A stretch of 64,000 nt of DNA from Tellurirhabdus bombi. GTDB lineage: Bacteria > Bacteroidota > Bacteroidia > Cytophagales > Spirosomataceae. Made by a program: the position numbers and the translations under genes. The stretch spans positions 3,918,001 to 3,982,000 of the forward strand of contig NZ_CP090557.1 in the NCBI RefSeq assembly GCF_021484805.1, given 5' to 3'. Under the pieces are notes generated by a model. It made no database searches. It worked only from the letters and a program-made list of their open reading frames with translations, and was not told the origin of the DNA. This document shows positions 17,175 to 25,429 of the stretch, piece after piece. The first letter of the stretch is position 1. Each line of letters opens with the position of its first letter.

Positions 17175-17870
17175 TCAACTACTGATATTCTGAGCGGAAT
17201 AAATCACCGTCAGCAACTCACTAATCATCATGGCGGTTGCCCCCCAAACCTTAAAGCCCTGGATCTGATAATGAGGCGCGTCGATGCTGGCACCACGTAC
17301 TTCAATAAAGCTCCGGCCAATGATGGCATCATCCATCAATTCGTCCAGCCGAACTTCCACCACCTGATCAACTTCGCGGGGATCGGGATAAAATTCAGGT
17401 TTATAAGGCAAAATGCCCACGACCGGCAATACGTAAAAATTACTCGGTGGAATGTATAATTCTGTTAAATGACCTAACACCTGCACATCCGATGCCCGAA
17501 TGCCGATTTCTTCCTGAGCCTCCCGCAAAGCCGTTCGGGTCAGGTTTTCATCGGTACGTTCCATGCGCCCGCCCGGAAAAGCCATTTGCCCGGCATGAAC
17601 TCCGTCGTAAATCGGACGCAGAATCAGGGGCAGGAAAATGGAATCCTGATACGGATAAAAAACAATCAATACCGCGCTCCGACGGGTTCGCTCGTTGGGT
17701 TTGAGCATCGCCCGCATCCGGGATGTTGACGCCATTTTCTGGTGAGCTTCAATACCCGGCAGCGGTTCCTGCAAGCGTTGGCTTAAGGCTGATTTAAACG
17801 CATGAAATGTAAGGTCGATCATCATTTTCGTCTCGTCTCGGATCACCAGATAACAGTCCGGTAATCGCAT
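17175..17870 (-). CDS. Nudix hydrolase, CoA-pyrophosphatase (NudL-like)
   Basis: A 231-residue protein (215 if the ATG at 17825 is used). The Nudix box runs from GGRMERTDENL to TALREAQEEIGI at residues 100-124, one residue longer between GG and RE than the MutT box, as in E. coli NudL. The upstream segment HAGQMAFPGG matches the CoA-Nudix signature next to the box. Members hydrolyse CoA or acyl-CoA to phosphopantetheine and 3',5'-ADP. It lies six bases after the flavoprotein gene on the same strand, so they form an operon; the upstream ATG overlaps nothing but lacks a clear ribosome site, so the start is uncertain. Confidence 0.85.
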   Translation of the reverse strand: MRLPDCYLVIRDETKMMIDLTFHAFKSALSQRLQEPLPGIEAHQKMASTSRMRAMLKPNERTRRSAVLIVFYPYQDSIFLPLILRPIYDGVHAGQMAFPGGRMERTDENLTRTALREAQEEIGIRASDVQVLGHLTELYIPPSNFYVLPVVGILPYKPEFYPDPREVDQVVEVRLDELMDDAIIGRSFIEVRGASIDAPHYQIQGFKVWGATAMMISELLTVIYSAQNISS

Positions 17871-17876
17871 CTGGCT

Positions 17877-19475
17877 TTAACGCATTCGTTGGGAAGCGCC
17901 AAGGGCTATCCCGTATTCGGCAACCAATTGTTCCGCGCATTTCTCGCCGTCCATCGCCGCAGAAACAATGCCTCCGGCATAGCCCGCGCCTTCTCCGCAA
18001 GGGAACAGGCGTTGCACAACCGGGTGCTCCAGCGTTTGCGGATGACGAGGTATGCGTACGGGCGATGAAGTCCGGCTTTCGGCACCGATAATTTGCGCAT
18101 CATTTGTGACATATCCACGCATTGTCCGGCCAAATTGCTGCAACCCTAATTTTAAGGGAACGGCAATGGCCTCGGGCAGCACCTCGGCCATGTCTGCCGA
18201 TACCAATCCGGGCTGGTATGAAGTGGGCAAAAGGCTATTTGAAAAACGGCCATTCGTGAAATCACCCACGCGCTGGGCCGGTGCCGCCTGCGAATTTCCA
18301 GCCATTCGGCAAGCCCGCTGCTCAACCGCCTGCTGGTAGCGCAAGCCCGCCAGAGGACCAAATTCCCGATAGGGCTTGAGATCATTTTCGTGCACCGCAA
18401 CCACCAAACCAGAGTTGGCAAACTTGGAATCCCGCCGCGACGGAGACATGCCGTTGACCACCAGCTCACCCGGAGCCGTAGCCGCTGGAACGATAAACCC
18501 GCCGGGACACATGCAAAACGAAAAAACGCCCCGCTCCGCCCCTTTGTGGCGTGTCTGGGTGACCAGACTATAGGACGCCGCCGGCAGATAGTCACCCCGG
18601 TCGGGGCGGTGGTACTGCAACCGGTCAATGAGTGCCTGCTGGTGTTCAATCCGAACGCCCATGGCAAAAGGCTTGTATTCGATTAAAATACTTTTCCGGT
18701 GCAATAACTCAAAAATATCACGCGCCGAATGTCCCGTAGCCAAAATAACGCCAAGTCCGGTTATTTCTTTTCCGGTGGACGTGATTACGCCTCTAATCTC
18801 ATGCTGGGAGAGGATAAAATCAACTACTTTGGTATCAAAATGAACCTCTCCGCCCGCCTTGAGAATACTTTCGCGCAGATCGGCTACTACATTCGGTAAT
18901 TTGTTGGTTCCAATGTGCGGATGGGCATCCACCAGAATTTGTTCGGTCGCGCCGTGAGCCACCAGAATTTCCAGAACGCGCCGGACATCGCCCCGCTTTT
19001 TGGAACGCGTGTAAAGTTTGCCGTCCGAATACGTCCCCGCGCCACCTTCCCCAAAACAGTAATTCGACTCTGGATTAACAATATGGTCTTTGTTGATAGC
19101 CGCCAGATCGCGCCGCCGTTCCCGAACATCACTCCCGCGTTCCAGCAAAATGGGTTTTATGCCCAATTCCACCAGCCGCAAAGCCGCAAACAGTCCGGCC
19201 GGTCCGGCTCCGACGACAATAGCCTGGGCGGCCCGGCTAACATCCGGGTATTCTTTTCGGTAAGCAATGCGCGGACGCGGCTCCTCACCAACATACACTT
19301 CGGCGTCTACATGCACTTTCACCTGCCGCCCCCGGGCATCAACCGATTGCCGCAATTTCCGAACAACGGGCTGATTATCAGCCGATAGCCGCAAATGCCG
19401 TATAACTTCCTGCTCAAAAGCCGATTCTTCAAGGGCTAGCTCAGGATCTAAAGTCAAAGAAATAGAATGAATCAT
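17877..19475 (-). CDS. FAD-dependent dehydrogenase of the COG2509 type
   Basis: A 532-residue flavoprotein. Residues 1-85 form a small alpha/beta domain with a conserved KVHVDAEVYVG strand. The FAD-binding motif is VVGAGPAGLFAALRL near 87-101, followed by ILLERGSDVRERRRD and the family hallmark YCFGEGGAGTYSDGKLYTRSKKRG. Later motifs are LATGHSARDIFELL, SFCMCPGGFIVPA and FPCGEGAGYAGGIVSAAMDGE. No experimentally defined substrate is known to me for this widespread family; it is often annotated as an uncharacterised FAD-dependent dehydrogenase. It is the first gene of a two-gene unit with the CoA-type Nudix hydrolase. No signal peptide. Confidence 0.88.
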   Translation of the reverse strand: MIHSISLTLDPELALEESAFEQEVIRHLRLSADNQPVVRKLRQSVDARGRQVKVHVDAEVYVGEEPRPRIAYRKEYPDVSRAAQAIVVGAGPAGLFAALRLVELGIKPILLERGSDVRERRRDLAAINKDHIVNPESNYCFGEGGAGTYSDGKLYTRSKKRGDVRRVLEILVAHGATEQILVDAHPHIGTNKLPNVVADLRESILKAGGEVHFDTKVVDFILSQHEIRGVITSTGKEITGLGVILATGHSARDIFELLHRKSILIEYKPFAMGVRIEHQQALIDRLQYHRPDRGDYLPAASYSLVTQTRHKGAERGVFSFCMCPGGFIVPAATAPGELVVNGMSPSRRDSKFANSGLVVAVHENDLKPYREFGPLAGLRYQQAVEQRACRMAGNSQAAPAQRVGDFTNGRFSNSLLPTSYQPGLVSADMAEVLPEAIAVPLKLGLQQFGRTMRGYVTNDAQIIGAESRTSSPVRIPRHPQTLEHPVVQRLFPCGEGAGYAGGIVSAAMDGEKCAEQLVAEYGIALGASQRMR

Positions 19476-19665
19476 AAAGCGGTTCTCTATAACAGCGAGA
19501 GATTCCGGGTTGCCAGTTAATTATAAGTTAACAAATTGGATTCAAAACAAAGCTACTATATTTTACCCTTAAAATGGTTCACAGGCTAAAACCGAGCTCT
19601 TGATCGCGGTATTTTGAAATCTACTAAATGATGAACATCTTGGCTCTTTATTGGGTTCGTTCGAT

Positions 19666-20862
19666 ATGACTATGCAACCACGCCACCAACCTTCGACGTT
19701 TGAAGCCCCGGATTTTTACGGGATCGACGACCTGCTGAGTCAGGAGCACAAATTAGTTCGGGCGTCCATCCGTGATTTTGTCAATCGGGAAATTATTCCC
19801 TGCATTGAAGACCACGCGCAAAACGCCACCTTTCCCGCTAATATTATTCCGAAATTCGGGCAGATTGGTGCTTTTGGCCCAACGTTGCCGCTCGAATTTG
19901 GCGGAGGAGGTCTGGATTATATTTCCTATGGTCTGATGATGCAGGAGATTGAACGGGGCGATTCCGGGATGCGCTCCACCGTTTCGGTGCAAAGCTCGCT
20001 GGTGATGTGGCCTATTTTCGCTTACGGGACCGAAGAGCAGAAGCAAAAATACCTGCCCGGACTGGCTAAAGGCGAATTAGTCGGCTGCTTCGGCCTCACC
20101 GAGCCGGACCATGGTTCTAACCCCGGTGGCCTCCAGTCGAACTTCATTGAACGCAGCGATTATTACCTGCTGAATGGCTCAAAACTCTGGATTACGAACG
20201 CTCCCATTGCCGACATTGCCATTGTCTGGGCCAAAAACGAACAGGGTAGCATCCGGGGCCTAATTGTTGAGCGCGGTATGGAAGGCTTTTCCACCGCCGA
20301 GATTCACAACAAATGGTCGCTCCGAACCAGCGCCACGGGTGAATTGGTCTTTCAGGATGTGAAGGTTCCAAAAGAAAATATGCTTCCCGGCTCCAATGGC
20401 CTGAAAAGCCCGCTGGCCTGCCTTGACCAAGCCCGCTACGGCATTGCCTGGGGGGCAGTCGGCGCGGCGATGGACTGCTATGAATCAGCCAGGCACTATG
20501 CGCTGGAACGCTCGCAGTTCGGGAAAACCATCGCTTCGTTTCAGTTGACCCAGAAGAAGCTGGCCGAGATGTTAACCGAAATTACCAAAGCCCAGTTGCT
20601 TTGCTGGCGACTCGGTATGCTAAAAAACGAGGACAAAGCGACTACGGCCCAAATTTCAATGGCCAAACGCGCCAATGTGGAAATGGCGTTGAACATTGCC
20701 CGTGAAGCCCGCCAGATTCACGGCGGCATGGGTATTACGGGCGAATATCCGATCATGCGCCACATGATGAATCTCGAATCAGTGGTTACGTACGAAGGAA
20801 CCCACGAGATTCATTTGTTGATTCTGGGCTATGATATTACTGGAATTGCCGCTTTTAAATAA
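19666..20862 (+). CDS. Acyl-CoA dehydrogenase, glutaryl-CoA-dehydrogenase-like
   Basis: A 398-residue acyl-CoA dehydrogenase from the ATG at 19666; an in-frame TTG at 19651 and an ATG at 19672 are alternatives. It contains CFGLTEPDHGSNPGG (substrate/FAD loop), LWITNAPIADIAIVWAK, the RSQFGKTIASFQLTQ helix and the C-terminal catalytic region ARQIHGGMGITGEYPIMRHMMNLESVVTYEGTHE-IH. The segment TYEGTHEIHLLILG, which holds the presumed base Glu, closely follows mitochondrial glutaryl-CoA dehydrogenase. The enzyme would oxidise and decarboxylate glutaryl-CoA in lysine or tryptophan breakdown. It stands alone; no ETF or pathway partner is beside it, so substrate is inferred. Confidence 0.85.
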   Translation: MTMQPRHQPSTFEAPDFYGIDDLLSQEHKLVRASIRDFVNREIIPCIEDHAQNATFPANIIPKFGQIGAFGPTLPLEFGGGGLDYISYGLMMQEIERGDSGMRSTVSVQSSLVMWPIFAYGTEEQKQKYLPGLAKGELVGCFGLTEPDHGSNPGGLQSNFIERSDYYLLNGSKLWITNAPIADIAIVWAKNEQGSIRGLIVERGMEGFSTAEIHNKWSLRTSATGELVFQDVKVPKENMLPGSNGLKSPLACLDQARYGIAWGAVGAAMDCYESARHYALERSQFGKTIASFQLTQKKLAEMLTEITKAQLLCWRLGMLKNEDKATTAQISMAKRANVEMALNIAREARQIHGGMGITGEYPIMRHMMNLESVVTYEGTHEIHLLILGYDITGIAAFK

Positions 20863-20877
20863 GCCTGTGGCATAAAC

Positions 20878-20905
20878 GATGAAGGGCTGATTTCAGCCCT
20901 TCATC
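20878..20905. terminator. Bidirectional hairpin terminator
   Basis: A perfect 13-bp inverted repeat, GATGAAGGGCTGA and its complement, separated by TT, lies 15 bases after the acyl-CoA dehydrogenase stop. It also overlaps the stop codon of the small convergent minus-strand gene. There is no long T run on either side, so termination strength is uncertain. Confidence 0.6.
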
Positions 20906-21050
20906 CAAAAATCAGCGTAAGTACGATCATCAAAACGGTTACGACTACGGTCCAATCTGGACGGTCTGTTCGCGACGCTTTCCTGGTGGCTTTTTGAGCC
21001 GGTTTGCGTTTTGTTTTTCCTGAAGAGTAAGTTTGCATTTTCGACATCAT
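20901..21050 (-). CDS. Small single-pass membrane protein, 49 residues
   Basis: An ATG frame of 49 codons that translates to a basic head (MMSKMQTYSSGKTKRKPAQK and ATRKASRTDRPDW) and one hydrophobic segment VVVTVLMIVLTLIFG at the very C-terminus. This basic-N, tail-anchored layout is typical of small bacterial membrane proteins, and the TGA lies within a hairpin. A second in-frame ATG follows the first, and MSK or MQT starts are equally possible. I do not recognise a family. Conservation of the frame would settle whether it is expressed. Confidence 0.5.
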   Translation of the reverse strand: MMSKMQTYSSGKTKRKPAQKATRKASRTDRPDWTVVVTVLMIVLTLIFG

Positions 21051-21213
21051 GATTACAGGTCTTAGACAACCTCTATCCTGATCACAAAACTGCCCTCCGA
21101 TTCTTAGAGTCGTTTAAGTAACTCCTTATAATTTGCTTAGAAGGGTTTGGTATTATCTCCTCTTCAGCTTAAAACGCAATAATGGGCGTGCTTTAGAACA
21201 AATTAAATCAGTT

Positions 21214-22026
21214 CTAGAAGCCAATCGAATTACCTCCATCAACCGGCAGCGACACCCCGGTGATGTAACGGGCCGCGTCCGAGGAAAGAAACACCGCCGC
21301 CCAGCCGATATCCGCCGGACGACCAAAAACGCCCATCGGCGTCCGGCGCATGGCCCGGTCGCGGCGCTCGGGATCTCCGCCCATCGCTTTCTTACTCATG
21401 GCCGTTTCAATAAAGCCGGGTGCAATCGCGTTGACCCGAACCCCATTGCCGGAAAACTCGGAGGCCAGCACTTTTACCATACCCTCGACACCCGACTTCG
21501 ACGCTGCGTAGGCCGCCACCCGGTCGATGCCGTAATAGGCCGCCATCGACGAAATCATTAGAATAGAGCCTTGCTTTCGGGCCATCATGCGCTGCGCACA
21601 CGCCCGAGTCAGGCTGAACACGGCGTTTAGGTTCGTATGCACAATCCGGTCAAATTCCTCGTCGGAGACTTCCAAGGCTGGTTTTTTGAGATTCACCCCG
21701 GCATTATTCACGAGAATATCAACCGGTCCGTATGTTGTTTCAATCTGTGCCACCAAACCATCCAGCGAAGCGCGTTCAGTTATGTCATTGACGATGTAAT
21801 GCGCTAACTTACCCAGTTGCTCAACGGCCTCGCGTAGCGGCTCCTCCCGCCGCCCCGTGATAACCACCGTGGCTCCCGCATCCACCATACAACGGGCAAT
21901 ATCCAACCCAATTCCACTGCCGCCACCCGTTATTAAAGCAACCTTACCCGCCAGCGAAAAAACCGTTGCGTAGGCTTGTTCTTCCTGGTATTGTCCATTT
22001 TCCTGCACTGATTCTACTTGGTTCAT
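21214..22026 (-). CDS. SDR oxidoreductase, candidate hexuronate (fructuronate) reductase
   Basis: A 270-residue short-chain dehydrogenase. It has the cofactor loop TGGGSGIG (33-40), Arg59-Arg60 after the second strand (GRREE, favouring NADP), NNAG (107-110), the catalytic Ser159/160 and Tyr173-x-x-x-Lys177 (YAASK), and PGFIETAM. It resembles gluconate 5-dehydrogenase and related SDRs. Its ATG overlaps the GH67 stop as TAATG, so translation is coupled. By position after GH67 and UxuA it could reduce D-fructuronate to D-mannonate, replacing the non-homologous UxuB of E. coli, as an SDR-family UxuB does in Bacillus. The reaction is inferred from context. Confidence 0.85.
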   Translation of the reverse strand: MNQVESVQENGQYQEEQAYATVFSLAGKVALITGGGSGIGLDIARCMVDAGATVVITGRREEPLREAVEQLGKLAHYIVNDITERASLDGLVAQIETTYGPVDILVNNAGVNLKKPALEVSDEEFDRIVHTNLNAVFSLTRACAQRMMARKQGSILMISSMAAYYGIDRVAAYAASKSGVEGMVKVLASEFSGNGVRVNAIAPGFIETAMSKKAMGGDPERRDRAMRRTPMGVFGRPADIGWAAVFLSSDAARYITGVSLPVDGGNSIGF

Positions 22027-24137
22027 TATCTTAATTGATAAATATCGACTAATCGTTTAACATCTTCTAAACTGCGTTCCGGCTTCTTGAATGGCGCTGG
22101 AATGGGCTGCCGCGCAAAAGGTTGCAGGTATAATACCCACGCATCCCGCCACCAAATCGCCTCTTTGTGTTGCGTCTCCAAACGCCCCGCCACATCGGCA
22201 AAAAGGACCGGATCAACGGCTGGCTTCACCTGCGCCCACTGCTGTTGCATCCACTTCACGGAATCAGCACCGGTGTAAAAACGCGTGCAAAGTTCGTCCC
22301 AGAGCGTGCGGCCCGTACTGAGCTTTTGCGTCCAGGGTACATGATGGAACCAAAGCAGATACGGTAATGGGCAGGTTGCCGGATTTCCCCACATTTTGCG
22401 GACTTCAGGAGCATACTGTGCCAGCGCATTGCTGCCCTTGGCCGTCCGATCAAAGCCGAGTCCCACGGAGTCGGCACGGTGGTAGTAGATGGCGGTCCAA
22501 TCAGGGCGGGAGCTTTTGTTCTGCCAGGGTTCCGGCGCAAAGTGTACGCCAGTCCAGGGTCGCGACAAACCTAACGGCGTGTTGTAATTCACGTAAATCT
22601 CCCGCGATCTCATCAACATGTCGGTGATGCGTTCTACGGCCTGCGGCTCTTTGGTTAGCGTTTGCTTAACCCACTCGCCCGCAATGGCTTCAGACGTGAG
22701 TGTGTGGTCCCATGCCAGTCGTCCGAAGGCGTACCAGTTGGCCTGCGCCAGCGGGTGACCGGTCCAGTTGCGGTCGGAACCCGTGTTGGCGACTCCCGCA
22801 ATGGCCGACATGCTGTACTGGTGCAAGCTCCCATCAATTACTTTTGCCACCGTTGACCCCTTGCCTTTTACGTACGTATCAGCCTCCAGACATTCCTTAA
22901 AAATAGGTGCTTCGTAGACCAGATGCGTCGCGAAACCGAGGTATTCCTGCGTAATCTGAAATTCCACCGACAAAGGCGTTTTGGTCATAGCGCCAAACAG
23001 CGGAGAGAAAGGCTCACGCGGTTGAAAGTCTATCGGGCCGTTTTTCACCTGCACAATCACTTTCTTGTCAAACTTCCCATCGTACGGCATAAACTCTTCG
23101 TGGGCCGCCTTGAACCGGTCGCCGTTGGGATCGGCTTTATACACAAAAGCCCGCCACATTACAATTCCATCGTAGGGGGCCAGCGCCTCCGCCAGCATGT
23201 TTGCGCCGTCGGCATGACTCCGGCCATAATCCTGCGGACCAGGCTCGCCCTCCGAGTTGGCTTTTACCAGAAAGCCCCCAAAATCAGGGATTAGCTTGTA
23301 AATTTCTTTGGTTTTATCGGCCCACCATTTCCGAACCTGCGGGTCCAGCGGATCGGCAGTGGACAAGCCCCCAATGGTTTTTGGGGCAGGAAAATAAATG
23401 GACAGATACACCCGGATGCCGTAGGGCCGGAACGCCTTGGCCAGAGCCGCTACTTTTTCCAGGTATTCGTTGGTCAGGAAACGAGCTGTGGCATTGACGT
23501 TATTGACGACCGTCCCGTTAATGCCCAGCGACGCATTGGCCCGCGCATAATCCTGGTAACGTGGATCGATGGTTTCCGGTAAAGCATACCATTTCCAAAG
23601 CGATTCTCCCGCGTAACCGCGTTCGATGGTTCCGTTTGCGTTGTCCCAGTGGTTCAGCAGCCGGTAACGAATTCTGGGGTTACTCGTCAGCGAAAGCGTC
23701 TCGATGGGCTCTAGCATCTGCATCTTCCGCAGCAGGGCAAACGCTCCATAAAGCACGCCGTTGGCCGTTTTACCAGAAATGATCAGATTGCCGGCAGCTC
23801 CTTTTTTGCTAATGCGGTAGCCGTCATCCACCAGGTTTGCATCAGCGCCAACAGTCAGCACAATGCCGCCCGTTCTGTTCCCCGCATTGGCGATAATCGG
23901 CACTGACTTTCCGGTTAAACCCTGTAAACCAGCCTGTAATTCTGTGGCGGCTGTTTTTAATACCGGACTATTTCCGCTCACCACGATAAACTGCGCAGAA
24001 CGGGCATATGCCTGCCGTTTGGCGACATCCTTTAGTAAATCATACTTAAGCCACAACCGATAGCCGTCGTCCGCCCGGACATTAGTCGCCGTCAGCAGAA
24101 TCAGGAATAGCCATTTACCCCATTGTATATACTTCAT
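22026..24137 (-). CDS. aguA: GH67 alpha-glucuronidase
   Basis: A 703-residue secreted enzyme with a signal peptide ([13 protein letters not shown], 10-22) that removes 4-O-methyl-D-glucuronic acid from the non-reducing end of xylo-oligosaccharides. It has the N-terminal GH67N domain (about 25-145), [20 protein letters not shown] (158-177), and the barrel with ANSEG (Glu296, likely acid), [11 protein letters not shown] (Asp370) and ITQEYLG (Glu398), which by spacing match the catalytic triad of characterised GH67 enzymes. The C-terminal domain contains [10 protein letters not shown]-like sequence and [20 protein letters not shown]. It overlaps the uxuA stop by four bases and the SDR start by one, showing a tight operon. 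Confidence 0.96.
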   Translation of the reverse strand: MKYIQWGKWLFLILLTATNVRADDGYRLWLKYDLLKDVAKRQAYARSAQFIVVSGNSPVLKTAATELQAGLQGLTGKSVPIIANAGNRTGGIVLTVGADANLVDDGYRISKKGAAGNLIISGKTANGVLYGAFALLRKMQMLEPIETLSLTSNPRIRYRLLNHWDNANGTIERGYAGESLWKWYALPETIDPRYQDYARANASLGINGTVVNNVNATARFLTNEYLEKVAALAKAFRPYGIRVYLSIYFPAPKTIGGLSTADPLDPQVRKWWADKTKEIYKLIPDFGGFLVKANSEGEPGPQDYGRSHADGANMLAEALAPYDGIVMWRAFVYKADPNGDRFKAAHEEFMPYDGKFDKKVIVQVKNGPIDFQPREPFSPLFGAMTKTPLSVEFQITQEYLGFATHLVYEAPIFKECLEADTYVKGKGSTVAKVIDGSLHQYSMSAIAGVANTGSDRNWTGHPLAQANWYAFGRLAWDHTLTSEAIAGEWVKQTLTKEPQAVERITDMLMRSREIYVNYNTPLGLSRPWTGVHFAPEPWQNKSSRPDWTAIYYHRADSVGLGFDRTAKGSNALAQYAPEVRKMWGNPATCPLPYLLWFHHVPWTQKLSTGRTLWDELCTRFYTGADSVKWMQQQWAQVKPAVDPVLFADVAGRLETQHKEAIWWRDAWVLYLQPFARQPIPAPFKKPERSLEDVKRLVDIYQLR

Positions 24138-25378
24138 AGATCCTTTGCGATAAGTTCGGTAACTCTCGTTTCTTTTTCGGCCAACGAGCGAATTATGCCC
24201 ATTTCCAGCCCGCGTAATTCGGCCAGTCCGCGCAACCGGCCAATGGCCGAGTACCCCGGATAGGTTTTCTTATGCAGATCGTCGAGCATCTGGTGACCGT
24301 GATCGGGGCGCATGGGAATGGATGTTTCGCCTTCGCCAGCCTTTTCTCGCCGCTGCTGCTCCAGCACGATTTCTTTCACCACGGCATACATATCGACATC
24401 GCCCGCGAGGTGGTCTGCTTCGTGGAAAATCCAGGGATTGCCTTCCCGCTTGGTCGTGCGCAGATGAATAAAATGAATCCGGTTGCCGAAACGCCGGATC
24501 ATGCCCGGCAGGTCGTTATCCGCCCGAATCCCCAATGATCCGGTGCAGAATGTAATGCCGTTGGCCGTCACATCACACGCGGCCATTAACTGGGTCAAAT
24601 CGGCCTCCGTACTGACAATGCGCGGCAAACCCAAGAGCGGACGCGGCGGATCGTCGGGGTGAATGCACAGGTTGACGCCGAGTTCCTGCGCCAGTGGCGC
24701 TACCTGCCGCACGAAGTAGTACAGGTTTTCGCGCAGCGTTTGGTCGCCAATAGCTTTGTATTCGTCCAGTAGTTGCTGAAATGTTTCGAACGTAAACGCT
24801 TCTTCCGAACCGGGCAGGCCCAACAGCACGATGGAGGAGAGTTCTGTAATTCGCTCCGGCGTCATTTCCGTAAACTTCCGACGCGCCGATTCAATAACTT
24901 CCGACTCGTAGTCTTCTTCCGCACCCGGTCGTTTCAAAATACAGAGGTCGAATACCGCAAAATCTTCCCAGACAAACCGCAATGCGCGCGAACCATCCGG
25001 CATTTCGTAATTCAGGTTCGTTCGCGACCAGTCCAGCACCGGCATGAAGTTGTAGCAGACCGTTCGGATGCCGCAAGCCGCCAGATTACGCAGCGATTGC
25101 TTGTAATTTTCGATGTAAACCTCCCGCGTTGGACGTCCTTTCTTAATGTCTTCGTGTACGGGCAGGCTTTCCACCACCGCCCAGTGCAAGGGCGTATAGC
25201 GTTCATTGGCCGCTTCCACGAGTTGAATCCGCGTTTTAATTTCGTCAATTGACCAGACCTCGCCTACCGGAATCTGGTGCAGCGCCGTCACCACGCCCGC
25301 ACAACCGGCCTGCCGAATATCCATCAGCGAAACCGGATCATTGGGGCCGAACCAGCGCATTGTTTGTAACATTCCCAT
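24134..25378 (-). CDS. uxuA: D-mannonate dehydratase
   Basis: A 414-residue TIM-barrel dehydratase that turns D-mannonate into 2-keto-3-deoxy-D-gluconate. The start is taken at ATG 25378, because the UxuA family begins close to [12 protein letters not shown], seen here at residues 7-18; a TTG at 25429 would add 17 residues and abut the GH95 stop. Other family segments are [106 protein letters not shown] and [10 protein letters not shown], with His and Cys residues that coordinate the metal in relatives. It lies inside the xylan operon and consumes the uronate branch product. The isomerase UxaC is not in the window. Confidence 0.95.
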   Translation of the reverse strand: MGMLQTMRWFGPNDPVSLMDIRQAGCAGVVTALHQIPVGEVWSIDEIKTRIQLVEAANERYTPLHWAVVESLPVHEDIKKGRPTREVYIENYKQSLRNLAACGIRTVCYNFMPVLDWSRTNLNYEMPDGSRALRFVWEDFAVFDLCILKRPGAEEDYESEVIESARRKFTEMTPERITELSSIVLLGLPGSEEAFTFETFQQLLDEYKAIGDQTLRENLYYFVRQVAPLAQELGVNLCIHPDDPPRPLLGLPRIVSTEADLTQLMAACDVTANGITFCTGSLGIRADNDLPGMIRRFGNRIHFIHLRTTKREGNPWIFHEADHLAGDVDMYAVVKEIVLEQQRREKAGEGETSIPMRPDHGHQMLDDLHKKTYPGYSAIGRLRGLAELRGLEMGIIRSLAEKETRVTELIAKDL

Positions 25379-25429
25379 TCGTACGCTATTTATTTTCTTG
25401 TTCAGGTTTTCTAAAAGATTGGCTTTCAA

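Noticed and set aside
21133-21561. 142-codon plus-strand frame opposite the SDR gene
   Set aside because: Antisense to the catalytic core of the SDR, His/Arg-rich in composition, and no known family.
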